Shown one piece after another: positions 46,067 through 57,679 of a stretch of 64,000 nt of DNA. A program made the translations under genes and the position numbers. Within the stretch, counting starts at the first letter, position 1. Each line of letters begins with the position of its first letter. Origin of the DNA: Heloderma charlesbogerti (Eukaryota > Chordata > Lepidosauria > Squamata > Helodermatidae); assembly GCA_026122225.1 (NCBI GenBank), contig JANEZZ010001551.1, positions 1,408,001 to 1,472,000 on the forward strand, read 5' to 3'. The notes below the pieces were generated by a model. It made no database searches and was not told the DNA's origin. It saw only the letters and a program-made list of their open reading frames with translations.

Positions 46067-47279
46067 TGTTGTGGCCCAGCTCCCGCGCTGCAGTGGGCCT
46101 TAAGGTTTATAGGCAGAATCTGATCAGAAGTGGTCCGGAAGGGTTTGGGCCTATTCAGCCTGTGGAATGTCAGAATCAGTGTGAGCTTATCTCTGTCAGT
46201 GTTCTCAGGGAAAAGCAGGCTACCCCCATCCAGCTGCTAGTTTCAGCCTTGACAGGGAAGGAAGCTGGGGCAGCTTCTCTGTGAGAACCTAACGGGAGAG
46301 GTGAGGGGTTTTTGGAGGTGTCACACAGGATGAAGTGTCACCCTTGAAGGGCAGAATGGAGACAGCCTGTTTGGGCAGGGGCCTTATTGATGGGCTAAAA
46401 TCCCTTGTCAGTTGTTCAGGAGGAGGAACATCACAGCCACACCTTCAATTTTAAGCAGATGCCCAGGCTGGGAGCTTTTGCTAGGAACATTCTCATCTTC
46501 ACTGCCCAAAATCCTCTCTGTTTGGACTTACTACCACCTGAGTCTCATGAGGCATTCTTCACTTGAACTCTTTATCCAATTTGGACTCTTGTCTCTTTGA
46601 ACTTTGTATTGTTAAGAACCTGCCATGAAAAGTACTGCTATACTTTTCATAGACCTTGAATTCTTGTTTGCTATGGATTTGGACCCATGTAGTGTAGAGA
46701 TAACAAAGTGGAAGCTGTGATCATTGAAATCTGTGTGTGTGGGATTACTGTGGACGTCATCTTGAACTTGTCTTGACTCTTGGATTTGAAAGGCCTTGAC
46801 CCATGTAAAGTGGAGTTCCAACAAAGATTTCAAGGGTGGACTTAACCTCTGCATGTGGATTTATTTATTTTATTTCATTTCATTGCTATACTGCCCAATA
46901 GCCAAAGCTCTCTGGGCGGTTCACAACATTTGTTTAAGTCTTTTTCTAGAACTCTTGTCTTTGATTGCCTGGGATTGCTTAAGCCAGGAATCATTCAAGC
47001 TGCTTGCCCTGTATTCTGAGCAGTAGAGATTACAGTGGAGAAACCAAGTTGTCTAGATCCCTGACATAGTTATAGTTATAGCTTTGGATTGTTTTGGAAT
47101 TACTTATGGAGCTTATAGTTAACTGTCACCAGCTATATGCTTTCTGAAGAATGTAACCATTACGCTTTTACTGTGGGATTTGCTACAATAAAAAGAGTCT
47201 CACTGATTTGGGGTGTCCTGTGTCAGAATGCCAGAGTGTCTGCCTGAAGGACCGGGGCCTTCAGGCACTTAGCACAACA
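46067..47279 (+). mobile_element. Candidate solo LTR (about 1.2 kb) with L2 insertion
   Basis: The stretch starts TGTTGTGGCCCAGC and ends CTTAGCACAACA, a TG...CA pair with short inverted ends (TGTTGTG/CACAACA). A polyadenylation-like CTACAATAAAAAGAGTC lies about 85 bp before the end, and the region after it (TGTCAGAATGCCAGAG...) looks like U5. Direct repeats flanking it could not be found, and no internal protein follows, so the call is provisional. An L2 3' end at 46855-46932 interrupts it. Confidence 0.42.
46855..46932 (-). mobile_element. L2 LINE 3' tail inserted in the LTR-like region
   Basis: On the minus strand it reads GAACCGCCCAGAGAGCTTTG, GCTATTGGGCAGTATAGCAA, and ends in AAATAAATAAA. 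This is the same 3' end as the L2 copy finishing at 63207 (ACCGCCCAGAGAGCTTCGGC). Only about 78 bp were copied, an extreme 5' truncation. Confidence 0.82.
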
Positions 47280-47332
47280 CATTTTCATACAGGGAAATGT
47301 TCTTTCTTTTGAATACTGGAATATGTACACTC

Positions 47333-47530
47333 AGACTGGGTTTGCATGATCACAGAGGGTAAAAAAAAAGCCCCGGTGGCTTATTTTTCCTTCCTGCACG
47401 TGCTGGTCACAAGCCACCTAATTAGCATATTACCCTCACCAGGTGCAGGTTGTCGTGATGTTTGAACCCAGTGAAGGTGGGTGGCTGGGGTGTTTTCCAA
47501 ACCACCCTGAAACCCTTGGCTTGTGGTGAT
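47333..47530. repeat. Copy of the CATGATCA/GCAGGTT foldback family
   Basis: Contains GGGTTTGCATGATCACAGAG, GCCACCTAATTAGCATATTA, CCCTCACCAGGTGCAGGTTG and GTTTGAACCCAG, in the same order as the left arm at 23426-23560. Only one arm and the ends of the middle are kept. Confidence 0.55.
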
Positions 47531-50500
47531 AAATAAGTAGGGAAGGGGAGCACTCAAGAACATCCCCATGCTCTGATCACCCTCTTCCCTGCTCATGTGA
47601 GCATCTATTCTTCCAGGACAGAGGGAGAATGCAGAAGTGAGATCCATAGTACTGTGTTATTTACCACTCTAGGGAAAACACAGTGGGACACTGGCATGTT
47701 GCATCTGTGTGGTGTCATCTTCTAGAATAGGGAGAATGTGTTCACACAGCAGCAGTGGGGCAGCAGTGGGTGACTGATGTTCATAGTCAACTAGGCAATA
47801 TTTTATTCCAAGGGAGGGCTAAGGGTCTGTTAATTTCATTATTGTAACAGTGTCTTGCATGAATAAATATAATGGGCTGATTCCATGACCTGCTACAATG
47901 GTCCATGAATATTTCACTATTGAGCGCAATTTCATTACTTCTTGCACTGTAATCTCGTCACAAGTTACCCCAGCACATATGTCAGGTTTGTTACTACTTT
48001 GCCAGATGTAGCAGAGTATGAAGCAGAGAGAAGGCAATGCAGGTTGAGATTGATAATGATTCACCTATACAATTTTCTTAGCACTATTTCAGTCTGTATA
48101 GAGCTTTGTTGTACAGCCCTCTACACCTAATATTTCAAAGCATTCTTCTGTAATGACCTACTGATCCAGCAGCACCATAGGAGGAACTTGTCAAATACAT
48201 AGCTTAATTATTTGCCATCCCAGCTATGGATATTTATGGGATCGAGGTAACTAGATGATTTTGGCTTCTTATCTAGTCCTGCTCTTGCAAACCAAGGTAC
48301 AACACAATACAGTGTGCTGGGTGGGTGAGCTTATTAACAGGTACTTCACAGCACACGTACCCTTTCAAGACCCATTTGGAGGATAGCCGAAGCGCCCTAC
48401 TACAACAGTCTATTTTATATTGCAGTCCATGTTAGCTAAATCTGACTCAGTGAGAGTGCATTTTAAAGTACCTATAGTTTTTAAATGTGCATATAAAGAT
48501 AATGCATTAATATTTATTTATAAATAAATATTCAACTCTGCATATCAAAGAAAGTTCTTAATAGCTTTACAACCTGATCCATTGCACATTTACTCAGACA
48601 TGGGGCCCGCTGTGTTTATTGGAGCCTACTCTTGGGTAAATGTGCACAGGATTGCAGCCCTAATAGCTTACGGTTCTATTTCATATTAAGTCATTTTGAG
48701 AATATAATGTTTTGACCTATGCTTTCTTAAATCTTATTCATATGTCAGAGGAATTTCATACTTGGAATGAAACTCGTATGAAATTTTCCTGCTGACGTAA
48801 AATGCTGCACCATAATTGACCTTTATTTTCCCAATAGAAGACCCTCTTTGTTAGTGAGAAATGGAACTTTCAAGTCTTGAAGCAAGTGCTGACAGCTCAG
48901 TTTAAGCAAAGGCTGATTACTCATTTGGTTCTCTTCCACCCCTATGCTCAAGATCATTTCTATGGATTATCTATTTTGGCTGTTGGACTTTCATACGATA
49001 TATTTCTTTGCGAACATCTTGGTAAAAGTAATCTTAAACAGTGTGTTATTTAGCAAGCCAAATACCTTGATAGCAAATATTTTTCTCATTAGAAAATTAA
49101 ATGGAAAAGTTCGCCTTTTGAGTGGTTTGTTTATTCTACCTCATGATGTTCTACAGCCAATAGTAGTAGTAGTATAGGTTTTTTGATATGATAATTTCCT
49201 TTCTTTGATGAGGATCTCCTACTTCCTCTACAGATCCCAGCTCCTTAATTATTAGTAAATCCCAAGCAAGAGAACTGAGAATCATTACTGCTTTGATAAG
49301 ATAGCTAGCAAACATAGCATATTGTTAAGAGGCAGTCCTTGTAGGGATGGCTGGTTTGTCAAAATTCTTAAATTCCTGAGGAACCAAGTAGCTTAAGCAT
49401 TCATCCCTGATCATAAATATGCATGATTTTGTTTTTCGTCATTACTACAGTACTGTTTTTACATTAATTGCAAAAAAATTAATGTATGAAGAAATATTTT
49501 GGGTACGGGACAAATCGTGGTAAAACATCTAAATTCTGAATTTTAGGCTTATGAGGTTGGATCATGATTAACTTAAGTCCCATTGATTTGATGGATCAAA
49601 CTGAAGTATGATTAAGTCGGGATTCATCCCAGGGTGTATTTCTTTGGGGACAAAATCTGAATTTTTTTCTGTATCCCTGCTTGAGAATTAGTTTAGGCAT
49701 CCTTAAATAGCTCAAATGCAGAAGTGAATGTTCCTGCCTGCCTGTAATTCTTTGGCGTATCTGTTGCCTGGCCTTGAAGCATGCAAGAGCACCAGCTGGA
49801 GTGCATAAAATATTCATGGTACCAGAGGTAGTTAACAGTAACAAAATGGAAAGACAGTTTCACAGATCACAGTCTGTCCTATAATTATTTTAATCTGAAT
49901 GGCTGACATCGTATATTTTAAAGAAACATAGTCATCTTTTTTGGCTGTGACTTGCAAAATATGTGCCCAAATCTTTATGCCATGTTGGTCCCAGACTGGC
50001 TTTAGACAGTTTCAGATTGTGTTTTTATTGAGCCAAGCTAAGAGAAGTTGTATCCAAAAGTGCTGTATAATGTCACTTTTTCTCTTAGAGTAAAGGTCCC
50101 AATGCATTTCAAGTTGTATAGTCTCTGCTCAAAAGGTATTTTCATTCTTCCTTTCACTTTTCAAAGGAAGTGGGCTTTCTTTTTCTCCACTTGCTTGTGC
50201 TCTCTCTTCTATTAGTAAGTGGAGAAAAAGAAAGAAAAGAAGATCCTTATCAAGGCTTTAAAGCCAAGGTTTGAAGATGTTAGGTAACCAGAGTTAAGAT
50301 ATCCCCAGCATTACATATTCATCAGCCCTTGTAAAGTATAGGTATTGGAGTGGCTATTGTGCTGCCCATTGTGGAATCCCCATTTGTAACAGAAAAGTCT
50401 TGCAGAAATTTTCAAAATGTAACCATTTCTTTCTTTGAACAGTAGGTAGTGCAGGATAAAAATCTAAACAAATAGTAATTTTTTTTTGTTCTTGTCATTG

Positions 50501-50993
50501 GAATCAGCAAGTGCTAGTTCTTGCAATGGAAAACATAAAGGCTTAGAAATAGATGGTACCATTTTCAGGGTGTCCAGATTTGAGATTCTTGCTTCCTGGC
50601 CCTTGCTTCAGCTGCTGTGCCTCTATTGATGCCACCAAAAAAGATTCAGGCTCTGACACAAAATTAGCCATATTCAGGCATTCCTTACCCAGTTATCCAA
50701 ATGTGGGTAAGCAGTATGTGCACAGGCCTCCCCTTTGCAGAATCTGCAGTGTATATGCAGGGGCCAGGGGCCGGGCTGTGCGTGATACGGGGTAGAGCCA
50801 TGTGGTGTGACCCTGATCACATCTCTGGGTAAGTGGGTACAGGAGTGCCCAAATAGGCTTTTGACACATCAGTATAGACAGATATAGATATAAGGGACTA
50901 TCTGTTATCCAATCAAGTCAGTGGTCTACATATCTAGTCCCATACTGTCAATTCTGATTAGCCACAGCGATTCAAAGTGTAAGGTGGAGGACC
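47531..50993. other. CDKAL1 intron, unclassified
   Basis: AT-rich, no gene. A copy of the 'AATCCTAT' short palindromic family lies at 48588-48661 (TTTACTCAGACATGGGGCC ... GCACAGGATTGCAGCCC). Frames at 47942-48130 and 48944-49177 have no recognisable content. No CDKAL1 exon was seen. Confidence 0.5.
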
Positions 50994-51167
50994 TATTTAT
51001 TTATTTATTTATTTAATATACCATCTCACCATCAAAAATGGTACTCAAGGTGCAATGCAACCCTCCTCAGTGATATCCTATTACCTGAATGTCTCATCCT
51101 TGGAAGGTCTGTGCTTTATTTTGATTCTTGTCTCCTCATTAAAATAAATTGACCAAAAGAACTGCAA
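50994..51167 (-). mobile_element. Short L2-like 3' tail
   Basis: Begins with (ATTT)n at about 50994-51015, the complement of a LINE tail of AAAT units, followed by ATACCATCTCACCATCAAAA, which fits a decayed L2 3' end. No coding part. Confidence 0.4.
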
Positions 51168-52170
51168 GCAAAAATATGTATTTATAACATTTCTGTGCTG
51201 CTTTTCAGCTGATGCCAAAGCAGTATACAAAAGCAATAGTAGAAAACAGCTAAAATTAATATGAAAATAACAAAAGACAGTATAAAACAATATAATCAAG
51301 AACAGCAAGTGGAAATACATTCCAAAGCTCAAGGACAACAACCAAAAAGGCTGTGGTTCTTGTGGAAGTCAATCTTCAAGTAGGAACTTGAAGCAAAGCC
51401 TCAGTGGCTGACGTTAAACATCAAGAAGGTTCATATGGGAGGATGTGCTCCTTGAGATGCCCATGATCCAAACCATTTAGTACTTCAGTCGGAAAAGCCA
51501 GCATCTTGAATTGGGCTAGAAAACACTGGTACTCAGTATAGTTTTTTCAACACATGCTTTGGCTATACCAATTTATACCTGCCACTAGTTACACAGCATT
51601 CTGCACCAGTTGAAGTGTCCAACTACCCATATGTGCAACCCTGTGTAGAGTGTATTACAATGAGCTAGAGGTCATTAAAGCATGAATGACATAAGCCAGG
51701 TTTCTGTCTTTCAGAAGAGAATGCGTTGGTAAAAGGTATTCTGGGCCACAGCTGCCAGCTGGTAACCCAGGAGCAAAGTTGGGTTCAGAAAGACCCCCGC
51801 ACTAAAAATGTGTTACTTAAAGGAGAATGTGATCCCATTTAAGACCAGGGTTTCCCTGTCCAGCTGGTCCACTAAGGTTCCTTGCTGTTAACACTTCCAT
51901 CTTATCTGGATTGAGCTTCAGTTTTTTCACTCTCATCTAGTCTACTACCAGTCTCAGTCATGAGTTCAGGAATGGCATTGCCTCCTATGGATCAGATAAA
52001 AAGAATAAATAGAGGTGGGGATCATTCACATATTGATGACACTGTACACCATAACTTTGACCTTTGCCCGCAGTTTTGTGCAAGGGATAAAGAGCATGGG
52101 AGGCGAAATTGAACTCTGAGACATTCCACAGCATAATTCCCATACGGAGCAACAATAGTTTCCCCACATC
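51168..52170 (-). pseudogene. L2 LINE ORF2 remnant (palm to C-terminus)
   Basis: The minus frame 52167-51985 contains CHQYVNDPHLYLFFLSDP, matching the L2 catalytic block CHQYADDTQLYLSF. The second Asp of YADD is kept but the Ala and first Asp are changed to VN, so the catalytic site is destroyed. Farther 3' (lower coordinates), KLKLNPDKMEVL is readable around 51890-51930, in the proper L2 order. The 3' untranslated part runs down to about 51168. Confidence 0.72.
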
Positions 52171-52737
52171 ACTTTCAGGATTATGTGAGGTATCATGGTA
52201 TGCATAGTTTATTCAAAGTCCAAAGTCTGATTGCTTCAAGTTTTAGTTTCTCTTGGTTGAGTGAAGAATTGAGAATTCTTACCTTTATATGGCAATCATC
52301 AATTTTCCTATAGCACTCTGTTTTCATTGTTACTTTTGTGTCATCTTATGTTGGACTATCCCATATTCACTCATTTAAAAGGCTAGTTTCCAATTCTTGA
52401 ACTCAAAGCAAGTAAATTGGTTTGTAAACATGTTGTTTTCTAGATCTTAGATCTTTAATGCACCATTGCTTTTCATAAATGCAACCAATTTAATGTGATC
52501 ATTAAACAAAAAGCACGATAGAAATATGACATGAACAGGCCCTGGGTATTAGAGGAGTCAGACATTCAAGTAATGGGTACAACATAATTTCCTTAGGATG
52601 GATTCATATTACAAAAAAATACATAGTAGCAGTCCAAAAAACATACATATGTGATGTCTTTCCTTCATGGGGAGGTGGTAATCTGCCATTGTCAACCTTT
52701 CATGTGGTGTTTCCAATGAAGTAAAAAATTCTTTCTT
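52171..52737. other. Intron, unclassified
   Basis: No recognisable gene or element; ordinary AT-rich DNA. Confidence 0.5.
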
Positions 52738-53690
52738 TACTTCATTTATTAGATTTGTATACCACCCAATTGGCAAATGTCCTTGGGGTGGTTTACAATC
52801 ATAAAGACAAACAATAACAAAATAACAATCACTCACTCACTCAATCAATCAATAAAAATAATACAACAGTACAGTAATATACAGTAACAATAATTAAACA
52901 TTAAAAATATTAAAAACGTTGAGAAGCCATCAGTAAAATTAATAAAGCAATAGATTAAAGGTTAAAAGCCTTAAAGAGGATGGTCTTAACCTGGTATCTA
53001 AATGTATACAGTGAAGATACCAGGTGGATCTCCCTGGGAAGGGGCATTCCATAGACAGGGCCATTACAGAGAAGGCTCTTTCCCTAGTAGCCACCCATCG
53101 CACCATTGTGGGTGGCGACACCCAGAGAACAGCTTTCGAAGAGGATCTTAGCAATCAGGCAGGAACATATGGGAGAAGGCAGTCTTTCAGGTAGACTGGT
53201 CCTAAGCTGTTTAGGGTTTTAAAGGTCAGCACCAACACTTTGAATCAGGCCCGGAAACTGACCATCAACCAGTGCAGTTGACTCAGCACTGGCGTAATAC
53301 GTTCAAAACGGCCACTCCGAGAAAGCAGCCTTGATGCCCTGTTCAGGAGTAACGGAAGTTTCTGGACTGTATTCAGAGGTAGCCCTATATATAACACATT
53401 GCAGTAATCCAGGTGGGAGGTTACCAGTAGATGGATAACTGTAGCCAGGCTGTCTCTGTCCAGGTAGGGTCATAGCTGGTATATCACCCAAAGCTGAAAA
53501 AAGGTGGTCTGTGCCACTGAAGTGACTGAGCGATTTGGGCCTCAATTGGCAGAGCTGGATCTATAAGCACCCCCAGGAGTCTGTGTGTGTTGAGATTCCA
53601 GATCCCATCTACCCAGGCCCCTAAGCAGGTACACTCCAACACAGGATCTGTACCTTCCATTACGTCAAGGATGAAGATAATATATACAGT
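52738..53690 (-). pseudogene. L2 LINE ORF2 C-terminal part with 3' end
   Basis: Reading on the minus strand from about 53600 down: VLIDPALPIEAQIAQSLQW, LVTSHLDYCNVLYIGLPLN, RSGRFERITPVLSQLHWL, 'FKVLVLTFKTL', then 'RERAFSVMALSMECPFPGR'. These are the ordered blocks of the L2 ORF2 end. They fall in different frames with stops, so the copy is dead. The 3' end has ACCACCCCAAGGACATTTGC and a TACAAATCTAATAAATGAAG tail at 52738. Confidence 0.82.
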
Positions 53691-53691
53691 G

Positions 53692-53711
53692 CATATATAT
53701 ATATGTGTGTT
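53692..53711. repeat. (TA)n/(TG)n microsatellite
   Basis: ATATATATATATGTGTGTTG-type tract directly before the MITE at 53731. Confidence 0.85.
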
Positions 53712-53730
53712 GGGGGATATGCATGTAGGC

Positions 53731-53866
53731 CAGCCTTCCTCAACCTGGTGCCATCCAGATGTTTTGGATTTTAAGTCCTGTGAGCCCCAGGCAGCATGGG
53801 CAGTGGTCAGGGATGATGGGAGTTGCAGTTCAAGCCATCTGGAGGGTACCAGGTTGGGGGAGGTTG
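53731..53866. mobile_element. Palindromic hAT-like MITE
   Basis: Left arm CAGCCTTCCTCAACCTGGTG, CCATCCAGATGTTTTGGATT; right arm GATGGGAGTTGCAGTTCAAG, CCATCTGGAGGGTACCAGGT. The arms are complementary over most of their length, so the 136-bp element folds on itself. The flanks ATGTAGGC (53723-53730) and ACGAAGGC (53867-53874) agree at 6 of 8, fitting an old hAT duplication. Confidence 0.75.
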
Positions 53867-53874
53867 ACGAAGGC

Positions 53875-54683
53875 CCTTGATCTTCTACTTTTTGTAGTGT
53901 TTGCTACTTAAACGTCAGGTTTTTAAAAATCTACGTGTGTTTGGCCTGACTTTTAAAAACAAGGCTTCAGTATATTTGAGCAATTTGTAGAGGGGGTGGG
54001 GGGACAGAACAGTTTTTGCAAAGGTCAAGCATATAAGTGCCACTCATCACGTCTATCAATTTTATTTTTAAATTTTCTGCAAATGCTTGGCAATCCCATG
54101 ATCTTTTTGCACTGCAGACCGGAGCCAGACTGCATGTCTTTTTTGTTTTGTTTTTAAGAGATAAATGTCTAGTGTTCTTATGCTTTGAGGTTATGTGTGA
54201 GTCATGTGTGTTTATATACTCCTTTTAAAGCTTTAGTTATCTTGGAGCAAGGTAAGTTGTTGCTCAACAACTAGAGTTCCTATTACACTAAAAGTACAGC
54301 TGGGAGTGTGTTTACAAAAGGGTTTGCTTAGTCATCTGCTTTCCTCAGTCCCTGCTAGTCTGTTTTTCTTCTTACTTTGATAAACTGTCCTCATTTGTTG
54401 GCATACATTTCATGTTCACTTTCTGCAAATTAGATTGTGCTCTGTTCACTGTGCTACTTTCCATAGTTTGAGAGTAAATAGCCATTCCTCTGCCTGATCT
54501 TTGTATTGATTTAGCTTCATTCCAAAACATGTCCAAAAGGAGAAGGGAACCAATATGATGGATACAGAAAAGCAAGTACTGGTTTACACTATATATAAAT
54601 AAGTTAAGCCAGACATATGAGCCCTATATTCACTTTTGTCTTAATATACCATGGCCCACTGAAATTAATGGGCAAGAGCTGGG
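53875..54683. other. Intron, unclassified
   Basis: Nothing recognisable; AT-rich, with a short TTTTGTTTTG run near 54139-54155. Confidence 0.5.
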
Positions 54684-55118
54684 GGAGCAATCCTATGGCC
54701 CCTAGACAGCGCCTGGAGGGCCATATGATACTTTGGATTTCCAGATCTCGTGGTCAGAGGTCGGGGACAGTGCTGTGATCTTGGAGCTGGGAATCTATGC
54801 TCCCCTTCCCCTTGCAACTGGCACAGAGTGAACAGTGCTGGCTGCTTCTCTGAGGTTGCAAAAGTGGCCTTGGAGAGGGGGTAGAGGGGGTGTTCCATGT
54901 GCAGGGAGGGGACTGGAGAGGCTGGGATATGAGGTATCCCAGAGCTTCTCCAGCCTCCTTCCATCCCCCTCTGACATACCCCAGCTAGACAGGTGAAAAA
55001 GCTCATCTAGCTAAAATGCACAGCAGAAGAAACGGCAGAGGCAAAGATTACCTCCACTGCTCTTCCCACTCTGCACTGGATGCTCGTAAGCCTCCAAGAT
55101 GTCATAGGATTGTGCCCT
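54684..55118. mobile_element. TIR element with CAATCCTATGG ends
   Basis: The left end GGGAGCAATCCTATGGCCCC and right end GTCATAGGATTGTGCCC are inverted (core GCAATCCTATG with one mismatch). The interior of about 400 bp is G+C-rich and non-coding, with a shadow frame 55006-54665 on the minus strand. The ends share 'AATCCTAT' with the short palindromic family at 551-637, so they may be long and short forms of one family. No target duplication was identified. Confidence 0.5.
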
Positions 55119-55904
55119 AAGCATCTCGTGTGTAACCCCTGAATGTCAATTGTGTTGAGAACTGTTTGCATTTTCAACCAAACATGCTGAGAACAAGATA
55201 GCACATGTGAATTTCTCATGGCCCAGTATGACTATAGAAATTACAACTATTGACAAAACAAGATATCAAAATAAAGATGTGGAACACTGTGTGGGGTTAA
55301 CTGTTTCCTTAAGTGAAGGAATGGAGGTTAGAGTGTTGGTATTGTAAATAGAAAATATTTTCATATGACATTTCTACTACTTTGTGCTTTAGTCATATCA
55401 TAGAAGCAATGTAGAGAGAACTGGGTCACCAGAAGACTCTAAGGGGTGTCTCTGATGTCCTACTTAAAGTCTTAAAGTCCTACTTTAAGTAAACCCATTA
55501 AAATGAATGGGGCTTAAGTTAGACTAACAGTGGATACAACCCCAGTATTTTCAGATCACAATCTTGAGTACAATAAGCTTCCAAAATGAGGTTAGCTAAA
55601 CCCGTGGTTGCCTACAGTCCAACAATGGCCCTTTACCTAGCCCTGTCCCATATGGAATTCCTAATGTGGGGGCAGAATCATAGGGTGGGGGCAGAATCAT
55701 CTTACAGTTGAAGATTATTTGGGGGCAGAGGCTGGAAGCCTTCTCACAAAGGCAGCTGCTGCAGTGGTACCATGACCATGACTGGATCCAGCACTCTCAC
55801 AAGGAAACAAGTCTCTGCTAGTTAGTGCTGTGGCTCTTCCATGGATCTGGTTGCTGGAAGAGCAACAGTTTGATGTCAAATGTCCTGTGTGGGATACTTA
55901 ACTT
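55119..55904. other. Intron, unclassified
   Basis: A half copy of the short palindromic family is possible at about 55489-55545 (AAACCCATTAAAATGAATGG). The duplicated phrase GGGGGCAGAATCAT occurs twice in a row near 55668-55700. No gene. Confidence 0.45.
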
Positions 55905-56018
55905 GTGAAAGTGTATATACAGTTTAAAGCTGGAAACAGTGCACAAAGGGCAACTAAAATGATCAAGGGGCTTGAGCATCTCCCCTATGAGAGAAGGTTA
56001 CAACAGCTGGGATTGTTT
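55905..56018 (+). pseudogene. CR1 LINE ORF2 C-terminal part, left of the BovB insertion
   Basis: The plus frame reads QRATKMIKGLEHLPYERRLQ, then QLGLF, which is the conserved C-terminal region of the CR1 ORF2. The frame is cut at LGLF by the BovB insertion and resumes at 57135 with LGLFSLEKRR. The first residues from 55905 are in frame with the CR1 part; the upstream RT is missing. Confidence 0.85.
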
Positions 56019-57134
56019 GTTGTTGTTTATTCGTTCAGTCACTTCCGACTCTTCATGACTTCATGGACCAGCCCACGCCAGAGCTTCCTGTCGGCCGTCG
56101 CCACCCCCAGCTCCCCCAAGGTCGACTCCGTCACCTCCAGAATATCATCCATCCATCTTGCCCTTGGTCGGCCCCTCTTCCTTTTGCCTTCCACTTTCCC
56201 TAGCATCAGCATCTTCTCCAGGGTATCCTGTCTTCTCATTATGTGGCCAAAGTACTTCAGTTTTGCCTTTCATATCATTCCCTCAGGTGAGCAGTCTGGC
56301 TTTCTTTCCTGGAGTATGGACTGGTTTGATCTTCTTGCAGTCCAAGGCACTCTCAGAATTTTCCTCCAGCACCACAGTTCAAAAGCATCTATCTTCCTTC
56401 ACTCAGCCATCCAGCTCTCGCAGCCATAGGTTACTACGGGGAATACCATTGCTTTAACTATGCGGACCTTTGTTGTCAGTGTGATGTCTCTGCTCTTAAC
56501 TATTTTATCAAGATTGGCATTGCTGTCCTCCCAAGAAGTAAACGTCTTCTGATTTCCGGGCTGCAGTCAGCATCTGCAGTAATCTTTGCGCCTAGAAAGA
56601 CAAAGTCTGTCACTGCCTCCACGTTTTCTCCCTCTATTTGCCAGTTATCAGTCAAGCTGGTTGCCATAATCTTGGGTTTTTTGAGGTTGAACTGCAACCC
56701 AGCTTTTGCACTTTCTTCTTTCACCTTCATCATGAGGTTCCTCAGCTCCTCCTTGCTTTCAGCCATCAAAGTGGTATCATCTGCATATCTGAGATGGTTA
56801 ATGTTTCTTCCAGTGATTTTAACTCCAGCCTTGGCTTCATCAAGCCCAGCACGTCGCATGATGTGTTCTGCATACGGGTTGAATAGGTAGGGTGAGAGTA
56901 TACAACCCTGCCATACTCCTTTCCCAATCTTAAACCAGTCCGTTGTTCCGTGGTCTGTTCTTACCGTTGCTACTTGGTCGTTATACAGATTCCTCAGGAG
57001 GCAGACAAGATGACTTGGTATGCCCATACCACCAAGAACTTGCCACAGTTTGTTATGATCCACACAGTCAAAGGCTTTAGAATAGTCAAATAAAACAGAA
57101 ATAGATGTTTTTCTGAAACTCCCTGGCTTTCTCT
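56019..57134 (-). mobile_element. BovB (RTE) LINE, 5'-truncated, inserted in CR1
   Basis: A 1116-bp element on the minus strand. From 57134 down: DYSKAFDCVDHNKLWQ (RT block), then GCILSPYLFN, LRYADDTTLMAES (catalytic YADD), 'KIMATSLTDNWQIEGE' and 'TDFVFLGAKITADADCSPEI', open without a stop from 57134 to 56500. After that the frame breaks, and the C-terminal part is readable at about 56239-56039 (MRRQDTLEKMLMLG..., 'HEVMKSRK'). It ends with GTCGGAAGTGACTGAACG and a CAA-rich tail at about 56019-56045. The 12-bp target duplication CTGGGATTGTTT lies at 56007-56018 and 57135-57146. The catalytic Asp pair is intact, but the endonuclease is missing, so it cannot move on its own. Confidence 0.93.
56500..57134 (-). 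pseudogene. BovB reverse transcriptase domain, open but truncated
   Basis: About 211 codons run without a stop from the 5' truncation point (57134) to a stop at 56498-56500. The domain order is AFDCVDH (motif A), the GKGVWQGCILSP block (motif B, with Trp where Arg is usual), YADD (motif C), and then the LNLKKPK-type thumb start with FNLKKPK seen. The Met used by an ORF finder at 57063 is internal and not a start codon. No promoter or RBS context exists, so this is a dead copy and not a host gene. Confidence 0.85.
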
Positions 57135-57640
57135 CTGGGATTGTTTAGTTTGGAAAAAAGGAGGGTAAGGGGAGATGTGATAGAGGTCTACAAAATTATG
57201 CATGGTGTGGAGAATGTGGATAGGGAGACATTTTTCTCCCTCTCTCAAAATACTAGAACCCAGGGTCATCCTATGAAGGAGATTCAGGACAGATAAAAGG
57301 AAGTACTTCTTCACACAGCACATAAACTATGGAATTTGCCACCACAGGAAGTAGTGATGGCCACCAGTTTGGATGGCTTTAAAAGGGGGTTGGACAAATT
57401 CCTGGAGGCTACCAGTGGCTACTAGTCAGTGGCTATGTGCTACTCCAGTACCAGAGGCAGTAAGCCTATGTACACCAGTTGCTGGGGAACATGGGTTAGA
57501 GGGTGCTGTTGCGCTCCTGCCTTACTTGTGGGTCCCTGGTTGACAGCTGGTTGGCCGCTGTGTGAACAGAATGCTGGACTAGATGGACCCTTGGTCTGAT
57601 CCAGCATGGCTCTTCTTATGTTCTTAAATTGGGAGATTAC
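57135..57640 (+). pseudogene. CR1 LINE, right part: ORF2 end and 3' UTR
   Basis: Directly after the duplicated CTGGGATTGTTT the frame reads SLEKRRVRGDVIEVYKIMHG, then ENVDRETFFSLSQNTRTQGH, and later TSLDGFKRGLDKFLEA. Together with 55905-56018 this is one CR1 ORF2 C-terminus. A small shift lies near 57285-57300. The 3' UTR (from about 57420) has CAGTACCAGAGGCAGTAAGC, 'GAATGCTGGACTAGATGGAC' and TGGTCTGATCCAGCATGGCT, ending in TTCTTATGTTCTTA at about 57630. The tail matches 9895-10121. Confidence 0.85.
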
Positions 57641-57679
57641 AACGTTTAAATCGCTTGAATTATTTTACTTTAAAAATGT

